64,000 bases of DNA, taken from NCBI GenBank assembly GCA_013180625.2, contig SNVD02013081.1, positions 1 through 64,000 of the forward strand. The letters are read 5' to 3'. The translations under genes were made by a program, and so were the position numbers. Below are positions 46,441 through 55,573 of this stretch, one piece after another; the stretch's first letter is position 1; the number at the start of each line of letters is the position of its first letter. The notes under the pieces were generated by a model that had not been told where the DNA came from, searched no databases, and saw only the letters and a list, made by a program, of their open reading frames with translations. Source of the stretch: Boswellia sacra. Lineage: Eukaryota; Streptophyta; Magnoliopsida; Sapindales; Burseraceae.

Positions 46441-46589
46441 GTTAATTTCGCAATCAAAATGGCTATAGCATGCAAATTTTATAGGAGTGGGTTATTTTTC
46501 TAACATGTCCCTAAATTTGGGTTATTTTTTTAATTTTTCCTAAAATGAAAGTGAGAACAAAGCCCAACTCTTAACAACTGCAGCATGTT
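46441..46589. other. Spacer
   Basis: Contains GGGTTATTTTTCTAAC and GGGTTATTTTTTTAAT as a short direct repeat. No gene seen. Confidence 0.4.
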
Positions 46590-47995
46590 AAGATATATAA
46601 AATTGTGATTCCAAATATAGTTGTCAAAGGCGTACTTCTCTTTGAAAAGTGGTACATACGAGAAAATATTTGAATCCTGTATGGGCTAATCTTTAACTGG
46701 TTAATTATGTTCATTGTTACTAATAAACAAAAATAAACTAATGATTGTTATGATTCCAAATTTATTTAATTTTAGAACAAATTATGTTTCACTTTTGTAA
46801 TTACAAACCTATGATTGTTAAATAAGATAAAATTCAGTATAAAATCGGTGAACTATGTCTATGTGACTCATTATAGATTCTAATTATATGTTTATGATAA
46901 ATAATTATAATTATATATATATATATATATTTCGTGTTATTCTTTATATTCTTTTAAAAAAAATTCATAACATCAAGGTTCCTCTCAAAAAAGTAAAAAT
47001 TTATATAGAAGCATGAGGACCAAGTTAGAGTAGTCTCTTTCTTAGAAGTTATCTATTCTGCTTCTTGAAGGCCACCTTGTACTAATCAAAATGAAAAGAA
47101 GAGGATTGTTACAAACAATTGGACTACCAATGTTTCCAATATAAATTTGTGATTCTGACGAAATTTGTTGAACTTATTTTAATACTTTCATTATATCCTG
47201 TTGTATTTTAAAAAGTTAAGTAAAAGCTTTGTATTTTCCTGGAATGGCTTGTGATTGCATTGTCATAATTTGTAAAATGAAAAAGCTCTGCATCAACTTG
47301 AGCTACAGTTTGGTCAATGTACGTGCTTTCGAAATATGAACAGGAGAATTATTGGATGAAAATTGAAGTCACCTTTATGACTTGAAATTTTCAATATCAC
47401 TGATTGGTATTTACCAACTGCATCATTAATTTAAATAAGGTTGCATATGCAAAGCAAGGTTTGAAGTGACTGAGCCCTTAGTCCACTGTTTACCATTCCT
47501 TAAGATAGTTATGCCAATAGATCCACAAAAACAATTAAAAGCTGTAAACATCATTTTCTTAGTCAATTGCGCGCGGGATTGCAAGCACTCGTTGACAGAA
47601 CCTTGCACCATAGTTAATAGTTGAGCTCCTTGCGATGGCACCAACTTGGAAGACCCTAAGATTTTACATTTTGTGACGTAAGCGTTAATTTGGAATTATT
47701 GCTGCTATAAACAGCAACACAAAGTTTTTAAAATCACTTTTTGATGTGCTTCAAAAAGACTTACCAAAAAATGAAAATACTAAAACAGAGTGTTTCTCAA
47801 TCAATTGACATGTTTGCAAGTGTTCAAGTCTAAGTACCCAAGAGTGCCTTGGACCATTGTGGATATCTAAGTAACTTTCATTAGAACTAACTTGGAAGCT
47901 CCAAAATGAGACACTTTGGAATTGTACTCGTCTAAGATTATGTTTGTAGACTTCACATCCGTGTGTATAATTGGAGTAGAAGCTACAAAGTGCAA
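46590..47995 (-). pseudogene. WAK remnant (minus strand) with two partial kinase copies
   Basis: 46597-46690 matches the upstream region of WAK-D (63338-63410: AAAATTGTGATTC, ACTTCTCTTTGAAAAGT). 47200-47480 matches 53340-53640. Two fragments of the WAK kinase C-lobe follow: 47505-47652 and 47804-47995, both covering the [10 protein letters not shown] to YSFGV side, and the second reaching the catalytic loop. In the second, HRD reads HTD and DFG reads HFG, and stops are present. This is an old, scrambled relative of WAK-D. Confidence 0.75.
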
Positions 47996-48185
47996 ATTTA
48001 TTAATTGTTCACAGTCCAAAAAAAAAAATTTATTAAACATGGTTACATAGATATATCACATTACTATGATGATCATGTTCATGTGATGTAAATGTACTTT
48101 AAACTTTCTATTATAATTACTGATATGGACTTTGCCCCAACAACCAACACTTACTGTGAAACGTACTAAGTTGAATATATCATCG
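47996..48185. other. Spacer before copia insertion
   Basis: AT-rich, no gene seen. It ends at the GTTCA target site (48186-48190). Confidence 0.5.
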
Positions 48186-48190
48186 GTTCA

Positions 48191-48721
48191 CGATGCAATT
48201 GTGACTCAAGCCATTGCATCTCAACCAGCAACATGTTATTGTTTTTTGTTGCTGTCTGTCTGTTGTTGTTTTACTATTGTCTGTCTATTATTGTTTTATT
48301 ATCTGTCTATAGTCGTCTTGCTGTCTGTTTGTTGGTTGCTATATTTTCACTTATAGTCAGCCACTTAGAAAGGCTATTAATACTGATGTGCAGTAAATGT
48401 AGGACATGCAAGTCATGTAAGTTGTATAAAAACTTAGTAAAAAATTAAGTGCAGAAGAAGCAAAAACAGAGAGCTTAGAGTAGTTCTAAGCTAAGAATGC
48501 AGTGAGGAGAGTGTGTAATCCGAATTCTCTCTAGTGCATTCATTTCTATCACTCCCGTGGAGTAGATCATGGATCAAACCACGTAAATTCTGTTGTCTTT
48601 TTGTTTATGTTTTCACACTTAAATACAGTTTGTATGCTTGCATGAAAGCATAGAAAATTTTCAGATTTTCTGCTTCAAAACAACCTACTATAGCCACAAA
48701 TTATTTCCAGGTTTCTTCACA
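48191..48721 (+). repeat. 5' LTR of the Tork-like element at 48 kb
   Basis: 531 bp, CGATGCAATTG to TTCTTCACA; pyrimidine-rich CTGTCTGT repeats at 48250-48330 and promoter TATAAAAA at 48425-48432. The first base pair of the canonical TG is mutated to CG. Confidence 0.9.
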
Positions 48722-48813
48722 ACTGGTATCAGAGCTGAGTGTTAAAAATCTAAAGGTGGTTTGCTTCAAACAAGTAAGATTTCTCTGTTGAGAGAGAAGA
48801 TTTTAAGATTGCA

Positions 48814-49896
48814 ATGGCAAACCAGAAAATGGAGATAGAAAAATTTGATGGCAAGACAGATTTCGATTTACAAAAAATGAAGATTCAAGCATTGCTTGGA
48901 AACATAGGGCTTGATGAAGCCTTGGAAGATGAAGAAAAAGTGCCTGAAGATTCAATACCAAAAAAATGGGCTAAAGTTCAAAAGAATGCTAAGAACATAA
49001 TCATTCTTAAATTGGGAGATCAAGTTCTTTGAAAGGTGTTCAAAGAAACCACAGCTGCATCAATTTGGAATAAGCTTGAAGAAATCTATATGGTGAAGTC
49101 TCTACCTAATAGAATTTATTTAAAACAAAAATTCTATGGATTTAGGATGGATGAATCTAAATCAGTAGATGAAAATATAGATGAATTTACCAAGATAAGT
49201 TTAGATCTAAAGAATGTCGGAGTGACAGTAGAAGATGAAGATCAAGCTGTCATTTTGTTAAACTCGCTGCCTAAAACATATGACCAGCTTAGAGATACTT
49301 TGCAGTTTAGCAAGGATACTCTAAGTTTAGAAGGAGTTAATGCTGCAATTCATTCAAGGGAATTAGATCTTAAGATTGAAGGAAAAAGTTCTAACTCTGG
49401 AGAAGGCCTCACTGTTAGAGGAAGAGTTGAAAAAAGAAACTTTAATGCTAAAGGCAGTCATGGTAGATCAAAATCTAAATCTAGAGGTAAATTCAGATGC
49501 TTCCATTGTAACAAAGAGGGACATATTAGACGAAATTGTCCTGATAGGAAAGGTAGAAAGAAAAATGATGCAACAAAAGATGAAGAGAGTGGCAATGCAG
49601 CTGTAGCTTCACAAGGATTTGATGATGCAGAGGTGTTAATGGTGACAGATTTAGAACAACATGGTGATTGGGTTCTGGACAGCGGTTGCACTTTTCACAT
49701 TTGCCCAAATAAGTCATGGTTTTCCACCTACAAACAATTGAATGAAGGGAAAGTTCTCATGGGAAATAATGAGGCTTGCAATGTGGCTAGTATTGGAGAA
49801 ATAAAATTGAAGCTTCATGATGGGATGACGAGGACACTAGCAAATGTAAGACATGTTCGTAGCTTGAAAAGGAATCTAATACAGTTGGCATGTTAG
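48814..49896 (+). pseudogene. Tork-like gag and protease
   Basis: 48814-49032 has the gag N-terminus (KFDGKTDFDLQKMKIQALL) and ends in a TGA just before the block MFKETTAASIWNKLEEIYM. 49036-49896 continues in the same frame with UBN2-type gag (DENIDEFTKISLDLKNVGV), the CCHC knuckle CFHCNKEGHIRRNC (about 49498-49540), the protease motif WVLDSGCTFHICP (about 49670-49710) and VRHVRSLKRNLI. A stop/frameshift at 49896 closes it. Confidence 0.85.
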
Positions 49897-50390
49897 ATTC
49901 TAATGGTTACATAGCTGAGGCTGAAAATGGTGTTCTAAAAATCCTAAAAGGAGCCATGGTTGTCATGAAAGAATACAAGAAGAATGGTATTTACATTGTA
50001 AATGGTGAAACAATTTCTACAGTAGCTGCAATAGCATCAAAATTAGAGGTGAATACAGCCGATTTATGGCGCATGCGCTTTGGACATGTTAGCGAGAAAG
50101 GATTGAAGATTCTTGAAAAGCAAGGTGTCTTTGGAAATCACAAATTACCAGAGCTGAAATTTTGTGAACACTGCGTTTTTGGAAAGAAAACTAGAGTAAA
50201 GTTTGCTGCAGCAGAGCACAATACCAAAGGCATCCTAGAATATGTCCATTGAGACCTATGGGGGCCAGCCAAGACCAAGTCACTAAGTGGTGCTAGGTAT
50301 TTTCTCACTTTTCTTGATGATTTCAGTAGGAGAGTATGGATTTACATGCTGAAATCTAAGGATAAAACATAAGAAAGAATTCAAAGCATT
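49890..50390 (+). pseudogene. Tork-like integrase N-terminal fragment
   Basis: The HHCC zinc domain is present (LWRMRFGHVSEKGLKIL, CEHCVFGKKTRVKF), followed by a corrupted HSDLWGP (a TGA replaces Ser/Asp), [21 protein letters not shown], and then an abrupt jump to RT-start sequence near 50370. The second and third catalytic acidic residues and the C-terminal domain are missing. Confidence 0.8.
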
Positions 50391-51912
50391 GGATAGCTGC
50401 AATGAGGGAAGAAATGAGTTCTTTAGTAAAAATCAGACCTGGGAATTAATTCCAAAGCCAAATGGAATTAAAGTGATAGGCTGCAAATGGATTTTTAAGA
50501 AAAAATATGGTATTAATGGAGTACAACCTGAAAAATTCAAAGCTAGACTTGTAGCTAAGGGTTATTCTCAAGTGAAGGTATTGATTATCAAGAAATATAT
50601 TCTCCGGTAGTGAGATATACATCCATTCATCTTCTATTGGCAATGGCAGCTCAAGAAGACCTGGAAATAGAACAAATGGATGTAAAAACGGTTTTCTTAC
50701 ATGGAAACATTGAAGAAAAAATTCTGATGCAGCAACCTGAAGGCTTTGAAGTTAAAGGCAAAGAAAATCATGTGTGTTTGCTGAAAAAAATCACTTTATG
50801 GGCTGAAACAAGCCCCTAGACAATGGTATAAAAGGTTTAATAGTTACATGATTGCAAATGGACTAAAGAGAAGTCAATTTGATAATTATGTGTACTATCA
50901 AAAATTCTGCAGTGGTGATTATCTCTATTTATTGTTATATGTTGATGACATATTGTTGATAGGAAAGAACAAGCAAAGTATCAACAAGTTGAAGCATTTA
51001 CTAAAATCTGAGTTTGATATGAAGGATATGGAGCTACAAAGAGGATTTTTGGCATGAAGATAATTCGGGACAGATCCAAGAATAAATTATGGTTGAGTCA
51101 AAAAGACTGCATAGAAAAATTGCTGGTCAAGTTCAACATGAACAAAGCAAGGATGGTTTCCACTCCCATGGGTGAACAAATCAAAATTTCTGCAGAAGAT
51201 TGTCCCAAAACCGAAAAGGAGAATGAGGAAATGGCTTCTATACCATATGCAAGCTTAGTTGGTTCTTTAATTGTATGCAATGGTTTGCACTAGACCTGAC
51301 GTTGCATATTTAGTGAGTATGGTTAGTAGATATATGAGTAATCCTGGAAGAATTCATTGGGATGCTGCCAAGTGGATACTAAGATATGTAAGAGGTTCAA
51401 TTTCTCTTGGATTATGTTATGGAAAGAGTTATGATTCAGGTGGAGTTTTGGAAGGATTTGTAGACTCAAATTATGCTGGAGACAAGGATAATAGAAGATC
51501 AATCACAGGTTATGTGTTCACAATTTGGGGAAAAGCAATTAGTTGGAGAGCAGGGCTGCAAAGCATGGTTACACTTTCAACAACTGAAGCTGAATATATT
51601 GCAGCTACAGAGGCAATCAAAGAAGGTTTATGGCTTGAAGGATTGATTAGGGAGTTAGGTGTTGATCAAGACAGTTTTATACTCCATTGTGATAATCAAA
51701 GTGTCATCCATTTGATAAAGAATCAAGTTCATCATCGTAGAGTAAAGCACATATATGTCAAATATCATTTTGTGAAGGAAGTTACAGAGAAAGGAATCGT
51801 TGCAGTGAAGAAAATTCCTACTGCAAGAAACCCAGCTGACATGTTAACCAAACCTCTCCCAACAGAAAAATTCAGGCTCTGTTTGAGCCTAATTGGAGTC
51901 ACCAAGGCATAA
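50389..51912 (+). pseudogene. Tork-like RT and RNase H, frameshifted
   Basis: RT N-terminus ([31 protein letters not shown]) at 50389-50610; palm start (IEQMDVKTVFLHGNIEEKI) at 50610-50819; catalytic LYVDDILLIGKN at 50930-50970; then RNase H (51271-51912) with [45 protein letters not shown] and ADMLTKPLPTEKF. Shifts occur near 50590, 50800, 51050 and 51270. RNase H alone is a 213-residue open frame. Confidence 0.85.
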
Positions 51913-51961
51913 TTGGAGAATTGGAGGGAGAATGCACTGATCTTGAGTCAAGGTGGAGAAT

Positions 51962-52469
51962 TGATGCAATTGTGACTCAAGCCATTGCATCTCAACCAGC
52001 TTGTTTTTTGCTACTATCTATCTGCTGTTGTCTGTCTGTTGTTGTTTTACTGTCTGTCTGCAATCATCTTGCTGTCTCTTTGCTGGTTGCTGTATTTTCA
52101 CTTATAGTTAGCCACTTAGAAAGGCTATTAATACTGATGTGCAGTTAGGACATGCAGGTCATGTAAGTTGTATAAAAACTTAGTAAAGAAAACCGAGTGC
52201 AGAAGAAGCAAAAACAGAGAGCTTAGAGTGGTTCTAAGCTGACAGTGCAGTGAGAAGAGTGTGTAATCCGAATTCTCTCTACTGCATTCATTTCTATCCC
52301 TCCCTTGGAGTAGATCATGGATCGAACCACATAAATTTTGTTGTGTTCTTGTTTATGTTTCTGCACTTAAATACAGTTTGCATGCTTGCATGAGAGCACA
52401 AAAAATTTCCAGATTTTCTGCTTCAAAACAACCTACTCTAGCCACAAATTATCTCCAGGTTTCTTCACA
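51962..52469 (+). repeat. 3' LTR of the Tork-like element at 48 kb
   Basis: 508 bp, TGATGCAATTG to TTCTTCACA, preceded by the purine-rich AAGGTGGAGAA. Shorter than the 5' LTR by indels in the CTGTCTGT-rich segment. Confidence 0.9.
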
Positions 52470-52474
52470 GTTCA

Positions 52475-53326
52475 TCTGCTATTATTGCATTTAATTAAGT
52501 CGCAACTGTCTTTTGCAATAAACTCTTCAAGTCAATGAACTACTACTTATCGAAGTCAATTATTAGTGTCCACTGTAAAATCTCTGTTTCAATTTTCACC
52601 TTCATGAACATGTATTAATTTAATTTACAGAATCTCATGACATTACTTTCTTCGAAATTGTTGCACATACTCCATGCTCTGTGCATTATGTGTTTGATTA
52701 AAGTCCAATTGCTAGGAAAAATTTAGAAAAGATTAATCTTCGTTTAGATGTTCTAAGGTCTTAGTTTGATGCCGGAGATAATTTAACTACCAATTGGCCA
52801 TTGCCCATAATTTAACTACCAATTAGCCATTGGCCAATATGTTGATAAATAATAAATATTGCTGAATATAATTTAACGCAGTTTATCACCACTTGGCTAG
52901 AATTTTAATTATATACTATTTGTATGTAATTAACTTACCCTCAATTCAATTTTCCCTAAGTAAATTATGATTTAACTACATTGTAATTATCTGTAAAGAG
53001 ATTATGAAAAATCATATTGAATCGACATAAGTCGTGATTCTTATTTATTTATATTTATGTTTGGATGTGTTTATGTTGATTTCGATTGAATGAGATAAAA
53101 TAAAGTATAAAGCTGATGGACTATGTAATCATGGGATATAATTCTAAAAGCATGACCTTATTGACCAAGTCAGAGTCGTCTGTTTCTTAGTAATTATCGT
53201 CTGCATCCTGTAATATTCCAAATGAAAATGAAAGAACTGTTCCGAAGAATTGGATATAAAATTGTGATTATGGGGACAGTTGTTGAACTTACTTTAATAG
53301 ATTCATACGGTACTAATTTTCTATTT
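52475..53326. other. Spacer, AT-rich
   Basis: No gene seen. 52790-52840 has a short tandem duplication around TTTAACTACCAATT. 53220-53300 resembles 47100-47180. Confidence 0.5.
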
Positions 53327-53640
53327 TTATTCCTGTTCTAGTTTAAAAATTAAGTAATGGGTTTTGTTTTTTCCTGCAATGTTTTGTAATTGCATCGCTA
53401 TAGTTAGAAAATTGAAGTAGCACATCAACTTGTGCAAGAGGTCAGATTCTGCAAAAAATTGTAATTTCATTGGAGGCATAAACACGAGAGAAAGCGGATG
53501 GAAACCAGAAGTCACCTTGATGACTTGGTCCTCAAAGGTATCAAGATCCCTCATAAATATGAGAGAATACTTACCAATTGCATTACTAATTAAACAAGTT
53601 GCAGATGCATGAAGAGCAAGACCTGTAAACACTGAGCCTT
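53327..53640 (-). pseudogene. Unrecognised coding-like remnant, duplicated at 47200-47480
   Basis: The 101-residue frame contains HASATCLISNAIGKYSLIF, MRDLDTFEDQVIKVTSGF and KLQFFAESDLLHKLM. I do not recognise the family. A diverged, broken copy of the same DNA lies at 47200-47480 in the same orientation and at a similar distance from WAK kinase sequence, so it belongs to the duplicated WAK-D unit. It could be an exon of a neighbouring gene or chance conservation of non-coding DNA. Confidence 0.35.
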
Positions 53641-53817
53641 TTAGAGTTTAGCCCATCATCATAACGATCCCATGGACAACTTTCAGCTATGCAGCAGAAA
53701 TTTCTTATAGAAATAACAATATGTATTTACCTTATACTAATGTTAAATCTCAGAAAGAGAAAAGCATGAATAATTTTTAAAACAGATCAGATTGATACAA
53801 CTTTGGACAGTTATACG

Positions 53818-54171
53818 TCAAGTACAAGCCTCATATAAATTTTGCTGGCAAAAGTAATTCATTTTCTTATTGCATCTTCCGGAACAGAGTAGCTTCTTTG
53901 TGCTGACGTCAAATGACGTGCTGCAGTCTGGACTGGCGCCGTAGTACGACCAGTGTTGGGGATCATGCAATATTCGTGATGGCACTCTTGGGCCAGGATA
54001 TATTCTCAAAGCCTTCAAATATTTTGGATCAAGACAAGTAGTTTCAACGATATATAATCGGAACGAAAACCATGGATTTTTGCAGTTTAGGCTATTAATT
54101 TCTGGTCGAGCCGTTGGAAATTGGAGTGGAATGAAATAAGAACCATGGGAGAATTTTTCCCTAACCTTCAT
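53818..54171 (-). CDS. Hypothetical protein or exon of unknown family
   Basis: 117 residues with normal amino-acid composition: HGSYFIPLQFPTARPEIN, NPWFSFRLYIVETTCLDPKY, HDPQHWSYYGASPDCSTSF, KKLLCSGRCNKKMNYFC. Seven Cys and many aromatics suggest a real, perhaps extracellular, protein segment. I cannot name it. An alternative upstream ATG in another frame (near 54202-54204, MAESLQRLINEG) ends after 12 codons, hinting at a frameshift. It lies downstream of WAK-D on the same strand. No promoter or splice evidence is clear, so it may be a pseudogene exon. Confidence 0.35.
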   Translation of the reverse strand: MKVREKFSHGSYFIPLQFPTARPEINSLNCKNPWFSFRLYIVETTCLDPKYLKALRIYPGPRVPSRILHDPQHWSYYGASPDCSTSFDVSTKKLLCSGRCNKKMNYFCQQNLYEACT

Positions 54172-54502
54172 TGATCAACCGTTGCAGGCTTTCAGCCATA
54201 GTTGCACCTCCTGGGTTATATCTGTGCAACTTGTGTACTTATGTGTGATGAATTAATTAATTACGGAAATCTAATTTAATTAAGACCCTGATAATAAACC
54301 AAGGCGATCCTAAAAGAAATTTAAAGAAGTGGTAGAACACCAAAAAAGAAAAAAAAAGAGTTATATAATATGATTGGAAGGGTGACAAGTTAGAAATAAA
54401 TTGAAACAAATTCGATATACAATACGAGAAAAAATCACAAAACACAGTTCTTTTGTATGACATTAATAAAAAAAAAAAACATTATATGAAATCACGCAGC
54501 AA
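54172..54502. other. WAK-D 3' flank
   Basis: AT-rich, without a supported gene. Expected to include the WAK-D 3' UTR (minus strand). Confidence 0.5.
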
Positions 54503-54839
54503 TCATCTCCCGGTACCATCGAACCCCACCAATACGTTTCTGATCATACTGTCATATACAGCAGTACTTGTACTGCTACCATCAACCCTTCCATGAGCAT
54601 CGGACGCTTTGGGAATCAAGTATTCTGTCTCTTCCAAATCCAACTCACCATTATCCCACGAGTGTTTATGCATGACTCTCAATCTATCCAAGTCCATTGC
54701 TACTTCTCTCATTGTAGGCCTCTCCTCTCCTTTCACTCTTAAGCACATTCTTGCTAGCTCAGCCACTTCCTTCAGCTGCTGTTTATTCCCATCGTTCACG
54801 ATATCACTGTCAAGAACTTCGAATAAGCAATCCTCTTTC

Positions 54840-55408
54840 TGTTGGAGTATTGGCTCTTTAGCCAATGCTATAAGCAATGTGAGGGATCCCACATTGCTCA
54901 AATAGAAATACTTGGGACTCCTTTGGGCTTATAAAAGAAGCCAAGTAGGAGAGTTATGAGTGTACCAAGAGAAATATCCTCCACCCCCTAAAGTTGTAAG
55001 GTCTCACATATAAGACCTCATAGTTTAAGGGCCTTTCCGTAAGGACCTTAAAGTTTGTAATATTTGTTTTTCCCCTTTTGATTTTGGGTATTTGTAGTAT
55101 TGCCCAATTGTTTGGGTAATTACGTTTGGCCCAACTATTTGGGTAATTGCAGTTTGGCCCAATAGTTGTGGTATTTGTATTGTGACCCAAAAGTTTGTAA
55201 TTCTCTTTGAAGATAGTGGAAAGTTTATTCAGCGGCGCTCGAGGACGTAGGTACTAATACCGAACCTCGTTAAATCCTGGTGTGTTTTCTATTTCTGCAT
55301 TGTGGTTGATTTGTTGCCTCTTTTGTTGCTATTATATTCAAATCTGGCATAGTTGTGTTGTGCATTTTGGGTTATTCTGTTGGTTATCGCTTCCGCTTGT
55401 GCATAACA
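54840..55408 (+). repeat. 5' LTR of the young Tork-like element
   Basis: TGTTGGAGTATTGG to TTGTGCATAACA. TATAAAAG at 54930-54937 is the likely promoter. Contains GGCCCAA/TTTGGGTAAT short repeats at 55100-55190. A GTGAGGGATCCCACATTGCTCA segment gives an imperfect palindrome near 54880. Confidence 0.96.
54930..54937 (+). promoter_or_regulatory. TATA box of the young Tork-like LTR
   Basis: TATAAAAG within the 5' LTR; an identical copy is in the 3' LTR near 59763. Because the element is opposite to WAK-D, read-through from it would be antisense to the gene. Confidence 0.6.
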
Positions 55409-55573
55409 ATTGGTATCAGAGCCGAAGGTTGTGGGTAGTTAGTGGCTATTTCATTGAAGCACTTACTACTGTTCTGGGCTGTTGATTTTGGATTGCTAGT
55501 TATTGAATATAATAGTTTGTTTGGAGCTTGGTTATTGGTGTTTGTGTATCGAGCTTATTTGTGAGAGGTAGTA

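Larger units (their letters stand above)
48191..52469 (+). mobile_element. Tork/Tnt1-like Ty1/copia element, degenerate, integrase deleted
   Basis: LTRs at 48191-48721 and 51962-52469, flanked by target-site duplication GTTCA (48186-48190 and 52470-52474). Met-type primer site TGGTATCAGAGC at 48724-48735. Gag-protease-integrase start is followed by a deletion that removes the integrase core and C-terminus (junction near 50370), then RT and RNase H in several frames. The 5' LTR begins CG in place of TG. The LTRs differ by multiple indels and substitutions, indicating an old insertion. Confidence 0.9.

Noticed and set aside
48132..48448. Frames rich in Cys/Leu in the copia LTR
   Set aside because: Derived from CTGTCTGT-rich LTR sequence; the LTR boundaries and target duplication explain it.
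54954..55190. Identical 78-residue minus-strand frames in both LTRs of the young copia element (also 59787-60023)
   Set aside because: Arises from GGCCCAA/TTTGGGTAAT short repeats in the LTR; not a known protein.
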